Shown piece after piece: positions 1 to 12,088 of a stretch of DNA of 64,000 nt (position 1 is the first letter of the stretch; each line of letters begins with the position of its first letter). Below the pieces are notes generated by a model, which was not told where the DNA came from, did not search any database, and worked only from the letters and a program-made list of their open reading frames with translations. The DNA is from Sipunculus nudus (lineage: Eukaryota > Annelida > Sipuncula > Golfingiida > Sipunculidae), in the NCBI GenBank assembly GCA_026874595.1, contig CM049317.1, positions 39,514,401 through 39,578,400 on the forward strand. The letters run 5' to 3'. Made by a program: the position numbers and the translations under genes.

Positions 1-712
1 ACAAATTAGTTTCCAGATGATAACTCCAGTTTAGTTTGACATATTGGTTTCAAACTTAACTTATATATGACTCACCAATAATGTAAGAACCCTTTTGATT
101 TTGGAGTCATAAGGCCAAAGGTCAAGGTCACAGGACCCTCTTCTTCAAAAAGATTATTGATGTATTTTTAGCCAAACTTTCTGTCCCAAACATTCTATCT
201 TCCAGATGTTGCTCAACTGCCAATAGTGGAAGTAACTGATGGATTTTTGGGTCACAAGGTCAAGGTCATGGGGCCATCAAACCACATATTAGTTTCCAGA
301 TGATAACACTAGTTTAGTTTGAAATATTGGTTTCAAACTTGGCTTATATATGCCCATCACTAAATTAAGAACTGTTGATTCTGGGGTCATGAGATCAAAG
401 GTCAAGGTCACAGGACCCACTACTTTAGAAAGATTGTGGATGCACTTTAAGCCAAACTTTTCATCTCAATCCGTCCATCATCAACATGTGGTGCACATGC
501 CAATAGGGGGAGTTTCCTTTTGATTTTGGGGTCATAAGGTCAAAGGTTAAGGTCACAGGGCCCATCCATTCACAAATTAGATTAACGATGATAACTCCAG
601 TTTAGGAAGACAGGTTGGCTTCAGACTGATCACAGGACCAATATTTTGGAAAACCTCATAAACATATATCCTTATAGACTAATGCAGCTGAGCGTAGAGA
701 CCCATCGGTCCC
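1..712 (+). repeat. Diverged copies of the 289-bp HINE-A satellite
   Basis: Two to three degenerate tandem units of the family that forms the large arrays near 16-18 kb and 52-56 kb. Shared landmarks are 'attagtttccagatgataa', 'ggtttcaaactt' and the 'aaggtcaaggtcacagga' cluster, recurring about every 270-290 bp. The stretch ends near 690-712 with a tail resembling the 3' end of HINE-B elements (agctgagc, then gacccatcggtccctagtt). It is intronic or upstream of the first exon seen. No coding signal is visible. Confidence 0.65.
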
Positions 713-999
713 TAGTTACAAAATATGTTCAACTTTAACTTGTATATTTTGAAGTAATTATTCGTATGTCTAAATAATAAATAGAGCTTTAAACAAATGT
801 TTTAAAGTAAATCTAATAAAATCATTTAAAATACAATACAAGTAGTATTAAAAGGAAACTGCATTTTTATTACCTTACTCAGTTTTTCTGCAGAAAATAG
901 TGGTGCCTGATCCTTCCAATAAATTTATGCATACATCTCAATAATTGAACAATTGTAAGTCTTTTAAATCTTTATTTCAAGGCACTTAGTTTCTTTTAG

Positions 1000-2140
1000 A
1001 TCTCTACAGTCACAATGGAAAGGACAGGCCATACCAACAAGGGATTGTGGGAACATCCTTGCGCAGTGGTCTTAGTTCATCAACAGCCAATCTGACAATG
1101 ACATATGACTCTCTGAAAATTCTGGCATCTCATGTTGTTGGGTACCACTTTTGTCAGGCAGATAATAATGTTACGTGTATGGTGCCAGACTTTGTACACA
1201 GTCTGGCTGCTCATCTGGCTCAGGCACCACAGTTGTCTGGCTACAGAGAGCAGCTAGCAGCAGAGCCTCGGCTAAAAAACATTGTCTCACTCACAAGTTG
1301 TGTTCAGGATCCATCAGCTGCATTTTTAAAAGGCATTGTGGTACCACTCTCAAGTCTGCGCAAATCTGGAAAAATCACATCAGAAACTTGTTTGGTTGTT
1401 ATTGACTCATTAAATGCTGCAGAGTTTCATAAACCAGATTATGGTGATACTATAGCTTCATTTCTCACCCGCCACATTAGTCGAGTGCCATGTTGGTTAA
1501 AGTTTGTCATAACAGTTAGGTCCTCAATGCAAGATTTGGCTCAGTTTCTGCCACTCAACAAAATAACGCTAGACCACACTGCCAGTTCAGAAATGATACA
1601 GAGAGATCTACATGACTACATCAATTACCGTATAAACACTAGCTCAGTTATGAAAAACAATATTGCACTGAATGGAAAGCTTGATGTGACAACACAGCTC
1701 AAGTTTTGCACACATGTGAAGTCCTTAAGTAAAGGCTGCTTTCTGTACTGTAAACTTTTGCTGAATTTGATAGAGCGAGGACACCTGGTGCTGAAAAGTT
1801 CAAACTTTAAAATTTTGCCAGTAAACCTGACAGAAATCTTTCTGCTAGAGTTCAACATGAAATTTCCAAGTCTTCGCTCATTTGAGAAGGTGTGTCCTGT
1901 TTTGAATGTGTGCCTTGCTTCACTGTACCCATTGACTTTGACAGAAATCTATGAGTGTGTAAACTCTGGTTTTTCAAATAAATATGGCACATGGGAGGAG
2001 TTTCTACAGCGCATGGAGCTCGTGTCGGGATTCTTGGTTTGTCGGAGAGATGGAACATACATGTTGTTTCACCCAGTCTTCAGGGAGTGGCTGATGAGAA
2101 GAGAAGAAAATGAAACTACCAAGTTCCTGTGTGATCTGAG
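1000..2140 (+). CDS. TANC2-like: TANC1/2-like protein, exon A (ATPase domain)
   Basis: This large exon encodes about 380 residues of the P-loop STAND-type ATPase region of TANC/rolling pebbles proteins. In vertebrates these are postsynaptic-density scaffolds; in Drosophila the homologue acts in myoblast fusion. Family landmarks seen: VVGYHFCQADN (codons from about 1134), a Walker-B-like LVVIDSLN (about 1392), AEFHKPDYGDT, and FHPVFREWL near the end. The Walker A loop must lie in an upstream exon outside the window. The acceptor is taken as tttcttttag ending at 999; ctctacag ending at 1009 is an alternative. The donor is gag|gttagt at 2141, leaving two bases of an Arg codon that the next exon completes. 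An open frame continues past the donor to 2210, but that extension has no TANC similarity. Family assignment is firm; the exact 5' end is less so. Confidence 0.9.
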
Positions 2141-2550
2141 GTTAGTACATAAACATCTCTGGTGCCAGATACCATTTAGCAGATGTTTCAATGAACAGGT
2201 AAACAATTAAGCTCAAATTGAATTCAGAAAGGGTGACATTTTGAGACAAGTTAGTCCATTATCCAAATTTATTCTGTAAAAATATACATAGATATTTATT
2301 TCAATATAGCTGAATTTATTGCTTTAAGTCCACCACAGATAGACATATTGATATGGCACTTGTATGTTATATGACAAGCAACATTTTGATATTACTATAT
2401 ACACAAAGATATATTAAAGAAATACTCAGAATAATCTAGAAAATGAATGTACTTACAGTTTATAGGTAAATGTTGAAAACTGCAGTTTTGAAAAATTAAA
2501 ATGACAACCTAACATTGTCTATTTATTGTATTCGGAAAATATAACAATAT
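2141..2550. other. Intron 1 start, AT-rich, no feature seen
   Basis: AT-rich sequence directly after the exon A donor. I see no gene, repeat family or RNA here. Intron 1 as a whole runs 2141-21413 (19.3 kb) and is mostly mobile-element sequence. Confidence 0.6.
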
Positions 2551-3145
2551 CAGCAAGACATATTGTTCTGTTGCAAGGTATCTTGGTCCATGTTAACATG
2601 GCTAGCAAGACATATTACTCTGTTGCAAGGTATCTGGGTCCATGTAAACATGGCTAGCGGGACATATTGCTCTGTTACAAGGTATCTGGGTCGATGTGAA
2701 CATGGCTAGCAGGACAAATTTTGCTCTGTTACAAGGTATCTGGGTCCATGTAAACATGGCTAGCAGGACATATTGCTCTGTTACAAGGTATCTGGGTCCA
2801 TGTAAACATGGCTAGCAGGACATATTGCTCTGTTGCAAGGTATTTGGGTCCATGTGAACATTGCTAGCAGGACAATTGTTGCTCTGTTGCAAGGTATCTG
2901 GGTCCATGTGAACATGGCTAGCAGGACTTATTGCTCTGTTGCAAGGTATCTGGGTCCATGTGAACATGGCTAGCAGGACAATTGTTGCTCTGTTACAATG
3001 TAACTGGGTCCATGTGAACATGGGTAGCAGGATATGTTGCTCTGTTACAAGGTATCTGGGTCCATGTGAACATGGCTAGCAGGACAATTGTTGCTCTGTC
3101 CTAAGGTATCTGGGTCCATGTGAACATGGCTAGCAGAGCAACAAT
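2551..3145 (+). repeat. Minisatellite, ~53-bp unit, about 11 copies
   Basis: Units recur every 51-54 bp with the landmarks 'acatattgctctgtt', 'aaggtatctgggtcc' and 'atggctagcagg'. The gtatc motif falls near 2577, 2628, 2681, 2736, 2788, 2840, 2894, 2946, 3000, 3052 and 3106. Most units contain an inverted repeat CCATGT-(2 nt)-ACATGG followed by the palindrome GCTAGC. The open frame on the minus strand across it only reflects the repeat and is not a gene. Confidence 0.9.
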
Positions 3146-3184
3146 GTTTATGCTTCATTGAACTTTAAAATAGAGATTGTTGTT

Positions 3185-4460
3185 TAATTGTTTCTGCCAA
3201 AACAGAGTTTTGCAGATACTATGTTTTCAGTCGGACGCCGCATAGGTTTCCGGATAACTTCTCCGTAACCACTTGGTGGAATTTTTTGAAATTCTGAATT
3301 TTGATCGGGTCACATGTGAACTGCTGCGCCCTCATTTTAGGTTCACCTCTGACCTTTCCTGTCTGCCTTGCGTCCATTTGTGTGTTTGTTTCCATACATA
3401 AACCCACATATCTCAGAAACCGTTTGACCATTCAGGCTAAAAATTTTGCACAAATGTAGCTCTTGGATAGCTTTATAACATACACTAAAAATGGTGGACC
3501 ACCTGCAACTATTTTTGCACAGCGTCCATCTGTTCATCTGCCTTGGGATAAAATCCCTAATATGTCTAATATATTGGTTGGACTTATCCACCTGAAATTT
3601 TGCATCTGTATTCATCCTGGACAGCTTTCTTGATTTAATGACAGGTGGCACCACCTATATTCACGTTAATGCTGCAGACATCCAAGCTCATATCTTGGGG
3701 AACCGTTTGACTGATTGGGCCAAAATTTTGCATAGTATAGATCTCATATAGCTCTCTATCATATACAAAACTGGTGGCGCCACCTGCAACCATTCTTGCA
3801 TAGCGTCCTTCTGTTTGTCTGCGGTGGGATAAAATCACTGATATACCGGCAGTGGTTTGACTTATCTGCCTAAACTTTTGCAGGTTTATACATCTTGGAT
3901 AGCTTTCTTGATTTAATGACAGGTGGCGCCATCTACATTTATGTTTACACTGCAGACATCCAGGCTTATATATCAGGACTGGTTTGCTGTATCCTCCTGA
4001 AATTTTGCATGCGTATAGATGCCACATAGCTCTTTATCATACGCAAAACTGGAGGTGCCACCTGCAACCATTGTCCATCTGTTTGTCTGCCATGGCATAA
4101 AATCACTCATATCTCAGTAGTGGTTTGACTTATCTGCCTAAATTTTTGCATGTTTATACATCTTGGATAGCTTTCTCGATTTTGTGGCAGGTGGCGCCAC
4201 CTACATTTATGTCTATGCTGCAGACATCCAGGCTTATACCTCGGGACTGGTTTGACATATCACCCTGAAATTTTGCATGTGTATAGATCTCACATAGCTC
4301 TTAATCATACACAAAATTTGGTGGTGCCACCTGCCACCATTTTTGCACAGCGTCCTTCTGTTTGTCTGCTGTGAGATAAAATCACTCATATATAATTATA
4401 AGTAGTGGTTTGACTTTTAGCATATGTATACAACTTGGACAAATTTCTGGATTTTGTGGT
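3185..4460 (+). mobile_element. HINE-like repeat family E with ~280-bp tandem core
   Basis: The 5' part (TTTCTGCCAAAACAGAGTTT, then gatactatgttttcag) resembles the head of HINE-A and recurs at 6412. The core is about four tandem units of roughly 280 bp with 'ttgcatagtatagatct', 'ggataaaatcactcatat', 'ggtttgacttatctgcct' and 'gctgcagacatccaggct'. Each unit carries one or two copies of the palindrome GGTGGCGCCACC or a one-base variant. No coding potential survives the frame shifts between units. Confidence 0.6.
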
Positions 4461-4481
4461 AGGTGGGGCAACCTACATACA

Positions 4482-4616
4482 CATTTCGGCTGCAGACATC
4501 CATGTTCATATGCAACACACCTCACTCTTTTTCCCTTTGCCACTCAATCCATGCCTCACTTCACCTGTCCCACTCTGATTTTGGCGGATACATGTAGTCG
4601 CTTGTCGACTACCCGT
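4482..4616 (+). repeat. Module shared with 24415-24545
   Basis: The stretch beginning 'ttcggctgcagacatcc' and ending 'cttgtcgactacccg' recurs nearly unchanged inside the HINE-C copy at 24112-24828. It therefore links family E to family C. No gene is seen in it or in 4617-4875. Confidence 0.7.
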
Positions 4617-4875
4617 TTTAGTTTAAATATGTTATTCACAAATAATCCTTGGTAAGAACACAAGGCAGTTGGTATGATTTACTGCAGACTGTGATCATCA
4701 ATAACAAGAATCAAGTGTTATCTGCCTATCCTTGGCTTGTGCATGTGTAGTGATCAGTTTGTTTGCAAAATGTTTGCAAAGCAGCTGAAATTGGCAGTTG
4801 TTGGTCACGTATGGCAGGTGGAGCTTTATCAAGGTACATTTTAACTGTAACACTGCCAGTGTAATGAAAATTGGT

Positions 4876-5904
4876 TTTTAGCCCTCAGCCCTTAGGCTGA
4901 TGGGCTATTGTCGTCACCCAAGCTGTCCGTCCGTCCGTCCGGAGTCCGTTAACTTTTACCTTGTGAGCGGGATATCTCTAAAAGGATTCACCGTAAGAAT
5001 TTTATTTTCTTGGTGAAGATGTACATTGACAAAATCTGGGTCAAGTTCGAAGATGGGTGACCTTGACCTATTTTTCAACGTTTTAGAGCCGATTATAGAA
5101 AAACACTTAGAAACCTATTTCTCAGGAACCACTGTGTGGATTTTCACAAAACTTACTATAACTATAGGGAGTGGTAGTCTGTACCTGCTGCACTAGTTAG
5201 GGGCGCCACCTACGATTTCAGTTTTTCAATTAATTTTTCTCAGATTTTTTTAGTTTGGCCTTGTGAGCGGGATAACTCTAAAAGGATTCACTGTAGGAAT
5301 TTTATTTCTTCAGTGAAGATGTATATTGACAAAATCTTAGTCAAGTTCGAAGATAGGTGACCTTGACCTATTTGCTATGTTTTAGAGCCGATTATAGAAA
5401 AACAATTAGAAGCTTATATCTCAGGAACCATTGGGTGGATTTTTACAAAACTCACTATGCACATTAGGACTGATGGTCTGTACCTGCTGCAAAAGTAAGG
5501 GGTGCCACTTACAATTTCTGATTTTAAATGAATTTTTACTGGATTTTTCAACTTTGGCCTTGTGAGCGGGATGTCTCCAAAGGTATTCAACACGTTAACT
5601 TCATTTCTTCAGTGCTGATGCATATTTATAAAATCTTGGTAATGTTCAAGGATGGGTGACCTTGACCTACTTTTCAAGGTCACATAGCTTAGAATAGAGT
5701 AAAACTTGAGAGCTTATTTCTCAGGAAGCATTTGGTGGATTGTTATGAAACATGGTACATACCTCTCCAGTTTAAATTTATAAATGAGACATGTACATAT
5801 ATACATCCATGTGAGAACAATTATTTCGTACTTGTTACTGTTACTGCCTATAAACACTATTCTTTTTGCTGAGGGCTTTTGTCAGCTTCTGCTGATATTC
5901 TAGT
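4876..5904 (+). mobile_element. HINE-D, complete Helitron/Helentron-like copy
   Basis: The 5' end reads TTTTAGCCCTCAGC. Its inverted complement GCTGAGGGC lies near the 3' end (about 5868-5876). A hairpin follows (TCAGC-ttct-GCTGA, about 5882-5895) and then TATTCTAGT|T. This is the asymmetrical terminal inverted repeat plus 3' hairpin expected of Helentron-associated elements that insert between two Ts. The core holds three tandem units of about 295-300 bp starting 'ccttgtgagcgggat' near 4960, 5253 and 5557. A GTCC-repeat microsatellite follows the head. No transposase or Rep/helicase is encoded. Confidence 0.65.
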
Positions 5905-6164
5905 TAACAGCAGTTGGTGGCTTTGGTCCAGGGGTTGCTGAGACCAGGGCTCACTCTGTCTGAGCCTGTGTGAATGTGGCTAGCAGTGTTGTAACTGAAG
6001 GATACAGATAAACACCAGAGACATGGTGTAAACATTATGTTTTGTATTCTGTTGCATGCAGCACAGCTAACTTTGATACAAGGTAAGTTAAGCAGATCTT
6101 GCCAAAAGCATGAAACCAGTAGTGCTTCATATTGTACCTCTGTTGTGCATAGATTTCTCCTTTT

Positions 6165-6411
6165 TCAGCTTAGCTGACTTTCAGCAATGCTGAGCCATGG
6201 TGATCACCCTTTGTCTGTCGTCCTCCTGTCCACACATCCAGTTGATTGCTGTCTGTCAGCAGGGTACAATTCATTACCACAGGATCTAGAAACTTCTTAC
6301 TGAATGTCCATGGAGATCCATAAAAAATCTCATTGAAAACCTGAAATTAGGTCACTGTGACCTTTATCCTCCTAATTGTGGGGCTTATTTGTACACCCCA
6401 GAATAATTGCA
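6165..6411 (+). mobile_element. HINE-B 5' fragment with perfect ERE-like palindrome
   Basis: The sequence starts with a diverged HINE-B head (cagcttagctgactttcag) and continues into the 'cagggtacaattcatta' core. It contains a perfect AGGTCACTGTGACCT at 6349-6363 (AGGTCA, 3-nt spacer, TGACCT). It is truncated at the junction with family E at 6412. The interval 5905-6164 shows no recognisable feature. Confidence 0.55.
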
Positions 6412-6483
6412 TGTATCTGCCAAAACAAAGTTTTGTGGATTTTATGTTTTCAGCTGAGTTCCACGTCACATTTGTGTCTAGAG

Positions 6484-8329
6484 CAGAGTTGGGTCCAAGT
6501 ACTTTTTAAAGTTCCAGAGTATGAGTACTGAGAACTTTAAAAGTACTTGAGTATGAGTACTTTTCCATTTTTCAAAAGTACTCGAGTATGAGTACCAAGT
6601 ACTCAAAATGTACTCATGAGTACTTTAATGAGTACTTATTGTAGCCAAACTTATTTTATGATGTTATTGTATCCCCAGACAAAGTCGGGGGGATACTATG
6701 TTTTCATACCGGTCCCGCCGCCGCCGCATATAAATCTTGTTGGCGCGATAACCCAAAAAATATTTCATGGAACTTGACCAAACTTGGTATATGTATAGAT
6801 ATGGGTAAGAGGATGAGGCCTATTTAAAATGCGGTCATGACCTTTACTAGGAGAGTGTCCTTGACCTTGAATAGGTCCAATTTTGGGGAAAATCACACAA
6901 ATTCTTTAATATCTCAAGAAATCTTGCATGGATTTATCCAAAAATCAATTTGTTGGAAGATCATGGATAGGGTTGTCATGTTCCAGAAACTGGTGGCGCC
7001 ACCCATTATTGTATCCCAGTGGCATATTACAACAAGGAATGAGGCGATAGTAATACGTAATATTAATAGAATATTACAGGATTTTAAAGTTAGCAAGAGT
7101 TATATTACTATTGACAGAAAAGAAATTTGAACCAGTAAAATTAAGTAATAGTACCCCAAGAATAATAGCTATTACCTTTCTATTACAACCATAGGCTAAC
7201 TCATCTGATGAATGAAGTGTTTGTTTGATTAGGTTGATAGAGCACAGTAAAGGGCCCAGTGAAGTGTGATTAGTTAATGCTGGGAGCGTGGTCCTGTGGG
7301 CACTGAACAGAAGTCTTTGGCTTGAGGTTAACCCCAGAATATGTTTGTAGATTTATTAAGTAGGCTTGGTCATTAAACATTGGAGAAGTCCTTTGTGAGC
7401 ATACACAGTATTTTGGGCAAGTTATTGTCAGCTGATAGTAGAATGTGATGCTTCAGCCTATGTTGTAGTAGCTAAGGGGTGTATGGTCTGATATTCACAT
7501 CTTTTCATGGGTTAATCAGTTGAGCCACAGGCTTTGAATAGAGCTTATCACAGACTGCAGTTCCCACTGAAAATCTGCTAAACCTACAATCACATTTTGT
7601 TACATATATAAATCAATTCAAGCTTGATTAGCCCAGGCCTCAGAGCACTGCTGACTTCATGTTATGTTAAACAGGTTCTGAGTATATTTAATTGTATTGA
7701 ATTGTGGCAAACCTTAACTTCTTTTATTTTGGGATCTTTTAATAATTAGAATGTTTCTCTTAAAATATTACTCGGTATGAATTTATTTATTTAATGTTTT
7801 ATTGAATATTTTGTTGTACTGATATTGCTGCAAATATATAGTGTTGTACACATTAATTACATGAATTTATTAATAATAAAAGAGTTCAATTTATATTTTA
7901 TACTAAATAAAAGTGATAGTATTAGTAATAGAAGACAAGTAATAGTAAAAGTAGTATTAATCGATGGGAAAATGCTGTAATAGTATCAGTTATAATAACA
8001 GACGGATTACTTTAAGTACTATTATATTTGATATTATGTATATTATATATTATATATAATATCTCACTATGATAGTATATATACTATAATAAACTATTTC
8101 TAATATTATAAATTGAGATTAAAGTTAATTTAGAAATTTTAATGAAATATGAAATACGCAAAAGTACTCATGAATTACTAATATGAGTACCGAGTACTTT
8201 CAAAGTACTTGAGTACAAGTACAAGCTTTTGTGATTTTTAAAAAGTACTCAAGTACGAGTACTGAGTACTCAAAAAAGTACTCATGAGCACCAGTACTAT
8301 GAGTACGAGTACTTTTGGACCCAACTCTG
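6484..8329. mobile_element. hAT-like non-autonomous DNA transposon
   Basis: The left end CAGAGTTGGGTCCAAGTACT is matched by its inverted complement at the right end (agtacttttggacccaactctg, ending 8329). Flanks gtctagag (6476-6483) and gtccagac (8330-8337) agree at 6 of 8 positions, as expected for an aged 8-bp target duplication. CAGAG termini with 8-bp duplications are typical of hAT elements. Both subterminal regions are packed with AGTACT/GAGTAC motifs in opposing orientation. No transposase reading frame remains. The interior includes a HINE-A fragment and AT-rich filler. The element splits a family-E repeat: 6412-6475 on the left and 8338-8458 on the right. Confidence 0.7.
6668..7010 (+). 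mobile_element. HINE-A 5' fragment inside the hAT-like element
   Basis: It starts TGTATCCCCAGAC, runs through the short CCG repeat and ends just after GGTGGCGCCACC. There the similarity to other HINE-A copies stops. It lacks the core repeats and the 3' hairpin. Confidence 0.75.
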
Positions 8330-8459
8330 GTCCAGACAACTCATCTTAGACTCATGGATCAATCTTTCTAAAACCTGGCATAAATATTGGGTCACATGTG
8401 AACTGGTGCCTATCAAAAATTGTTGGCGCCACCTGCAATCCTTTTTACACAGTGTCCAT

Positions 8460-11379
8460 TTTTAGCTCAGCTGACTGAAAGTCATCTGAGCTATAGTGAT
8501 CACTCTTTGTCCGGCGTCTGGCCATCTGTCTGTCCCTTAAAAAGGCACAAATCATAACCACTGGGTCTGGAATCTTCTTACTTCACATCTAGGGAGGTCA
8601 ATGAAAACCTTGGAAACCAGAAATCAGGTCTCTGTTACCCATAACCTCTGAGCTATGGGGCTCCGAAGTACCCCCCAGAATAATGAAAATTTTATACGAA
8701 AGCTCAAGCTTACAAATTATTTTCTCTATTTTTGAGACCTCAACAGATGCAGTCATCTGTTAACAGGGCACAAATTGGAACGACTGGACCTAGAATCAAG
8801 TATCTTGACATGCAGGGAGGCCCATGAAAAGTCTCCTTTGAAACCTGAAATTAGGTCTCTGTCACCCATACTGTCCGAGCTATGGGTCTCCAAAGTACCA
8901 TCTGAATAATAGTAGAAAATTTGATACAAAAGCTCAAGTATCTGAACAACTAATGCATTAATCACCATGATTCTTTGCATGGATATAGATCATGGAGTGT
9001 TTCATCAGCTTCTGCAGACTGGTGGCGCCACCTGTATTTTTTCGATTTTTATGATTTATCTATTTTTGAGACCTTAAAAGATGCAGTCATCTGTTAACAG
9101 GGCACAAATGGTAACCACTAGATCTAGAATCATCTTTCTTGACATGCTGGGAGGCCCATTAAAAGTCTCCTTGGAAACCTAAAATTAGGTGTCTGTCATC
9201 CATATTGTCAAAGCTATTGGGCTCAGAAGTACCCCCCAGAATAACTCAAAATTTGATACCAAAGCTTTAGTATCTTAACAACAATTGCATTGATCGGCAT
9301 CATTTTTTGCATGCATATGCATCATGGAGTGTTTCATCAGTTCTGCAGACTGGTGGCACCAACTGGCCTTCTTTCGAATTTTATGCATTTTTATCTTTAT
9401 ATTATTTGAGACCTTCAAAGATGTGGCCGTCTGTTAACATGGCACAAATTGTAACCATTGGTCCTCGAATCTTCTCACTTGACATCCAGGGAGGTCTGTG
9501 AAAAATATCCTTTGAAACTTGAAATTAGGTCTCTGTTACCCATATTCTCTGAGCTAAGGGGCTTATAAACCCCCCCCCCCCAACATAATTAAAATTTGAT
9601 ACCACGCAGGGCACAAATCATAACCATTGGACCTGAAATTTTTCAACTTAAAATACAGAGAGGTCCATAAAAAGTCTCCTAGGAAACGTGAAATTAGGTC
9701 TCTGTTACATATATTTTCTGAGCTATGGGGCTTATAAGCACCCCTCAGAATCATTGAAAATTTGAAACCAAAGTAGGGCACAAATCATAACCATTGGGCC
9801 CAGAATCTTCTAACTTGATATCCTGAGAGGTCCTCAAAAGTTCTCCCCAGAAACCTGAAATTTGGTCATTGTGACCTATATTCTCAGGGTTTTGGGGTAT
9901 GTTTGAGCACCCCAGATACAATGCTAAATACACACTAATTGCCAGATACCTCAGATAAGGCTGGTTGGATTGTCATCAAATTTGTTGTGCTTATGGGTCT
10001 TGATGAACATAAGCTTATATACATGAACAATGATGCCACCTCCATTATCGTAATTAGTTGTCTGTGCAAGGACATATTGTCAACATGTCAGTTGGCTGAG
10101 CGTCATGACCCAATTGTCACTTGTATAGACCTTCAAGGATGTGATTGTCTGTTAACAGGGCTTAAAACGCAACCATTGCATCTAGAATCTTCTATCTTGA
10201 ACCCAGGGAGGTCCATGAAAAATCTCCTTGGATTCCTGAAATTAAGTCTCTGTTACCCATATCCTAAGCGCTTATAGGCTTAGAAGAAACCCTCAGAATA
10301 ATTGTATCCCCAGACAAAGTCAGGATACTATGGTTTAAGGATGGTTGCGCCACCAAACTTTACTGGTGCATAGATTTGGGTGAGAGGACGAAGCCTATTT
10401 AAAATGGGGTCATGACCTTTACTAGGAGAGTGACGTTGGCCTTGAGAATGGCCTTGACCTTGAATAATGCCATATATGGTGAAAATCACACAAAATCATA
10501 AATATCTCAAAAAGGGATGCATGGATTGGTCCAAAAATCAAATTGACTGAAGATCTTGGATGGCTTTGTCTTCTGCGGAAGACAGGTGGAGCCACCTTTT
10601 TTCCTTTTCTTGTTTTCACCCCATCATTGCCACTTGACAGTACTGTAAACATTATATGTCAAAAACTAATGGACAGATTTCTTTCATATTATGTAAATAC
10701 ATAGACATGGGTTATGGGATGATGTAAATCTGAATTGGGATCATGACCTTTCATATGAGAGTGGCCTTGACCTTGAATAATGCCATATATGGTGGAATCA
10801 CACAAAATCATAAATATCTCAATAAGGGATGGATGGAAGAAACCATAGTGGCTTGCCAAGTGTCAGTATATGCTACAGTAGATGGGGGGCTATTCTTAAA
10901 GGGTGGGGGATTATTGTCTGGGGATACTTTGGCACCTGCGGTGCCAAGAAATATCTAGTTAAAAATTTTTTACAAAAGCTCCAGTATCTGAACAACAAAT
11001 GCATTGATTAACATGATTCTTTGCATGCATATTCATCATGGAGTGTTTCATCAGTTCCTGCAGACTGTCGGTGCCACCTGGATTTTTTTTTCAAATTTTA
11101 CATATTCTTTTTCATTTTTTAAACCTTTAAAGATGTGGTTGCCTGTTAATAGTGCACAAATTGTAACCATTGCACCTAGAATCTTCTAACTTGACACCCA
11201 AAGACGTCCATGAAAAATCTCGTAAGAAACCTTAAATTAGGTTTCTGTTACCCATATCCTCCTAGCTTGGCTTCAGTTGAATGGGGATACCAACTACAAA
11301 ATTTGGCATTCAGACGATAAAATTTGTTTTGTGAATGTCTTCTTAGTCAGCTGAGCATCATGACCAATGGTTGACTTGT
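8460..11379 (+). mobile_element. HINE-B copy B1, Helentron-like, with nested HINE-A
   Basis: The 5' end is TTTTAGCTCAGCTGAC (8459 on). The inverted complement GTCAGCTGAGC lies at 11346-11356, followed by a degenerate hairpin and GACTTGT|T ending at 11379. The core is a tandem array of roughly 300-bp units with 'taacagggcacaaat', 'cctagaatctt', 'gaaattaggtctctgttac', 'agctatggggct', 'cagaataat' and GGTGGCGCCACC. A complete HINE-A copy sits at 10303-10959. A C-run occurs at 9570-9581. The small open frames here are accidental. Confidence 0.65.
10303..10959 (+). mobile_element. HINE-A copy H2, short complete element
   Basis: This is the clearest boundary evidence for HINE-A. The surrounding HINE-B core normally reads 'cagaataat' followed directly by an A-rich stretch and 'acaaaagctc'. 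Here those two parts are separated by TGTATCCCCAGAC...GTCTGGGGATAC, the hairpin GGCACC-tgc-GGTGCC, and AAGAAATATCTAGT. The insertion point is between two Ts. This copy lacks the 289-bp tandem core, so it approximates the minimal element (657 bp). Confidence 0.75.
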
Positions 11380-12085
11380 TAGTGATAATAGCCAATCTCA
11401 AGGGCAGGTCAATGTATTGGGCTGAAATTGACCTGACGGCGAGTGCCTGATCGACAGGTCTCTTAGCCAATCAGTGAACTTAATTGCCGGTTCAAAAATG
11501 AGGCCATGTAAACACACGTGGAGGTTGGACATCAGGTCGGACATTCCTGACACAGTATTCACTTTGAACCATATTCTCGTTGGACCTGTCATCATAAATA
11601 TGTGTTTATAACTTGTATAAAAGTTACTCCAGGTATCTTTCAAAGTCACAGAAATATGTTTTCTTCCTTCTCCTCGTAATAATATCACAAGACGTGGAGA
11701 AATGCAGGGATAGGACAAGGCTGGCCCTATTTGCCCCTACTATATATTGAGTCCATATTGACACATATGAGAGTTTCAGTAAGTCGATATATGCAGCCTA
11801 TATGATCCTATCCACCATCTATTGATAAACATTGGCCTGTAACCAATGCTAAAAAGTTTCACATTAACCCCATAGCAGCGCGTCACTCTTCAAAGTTGAT
11901 TGATTTAAACAGAATGTAACAATCTTGTTGAGTCGGCACATCTCCCAGTCAAAGTATTCATGTTTTACCTATATGTGCATGCGACAATATGCTCTCTCCT
12001 GTCACCACAAATATAGTTGATATATCTCCAGGAAAAGGTCAGTAACTGTTTTATGACAAGGATACATGTTTAATGTAAAGCTCTT
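11380..12085. other. Intron 1 sequence without recognised feature
   Basis: Mixed-composition DNA with one minus-strand open frame of 106 codons (11398-11718) that resembles no family I recognise. I see no repeat landmarks and no splice-bounded TANC similarity. Confidence 0.5.
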
Positions 12086-12088
12086 TTT

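Noticed and set aside
2141-2210. Open extension of exon A past 2140
   Set aside because: TANC similarity ends exactly at the gag|gttagt donor, and exon B completes the split codon.
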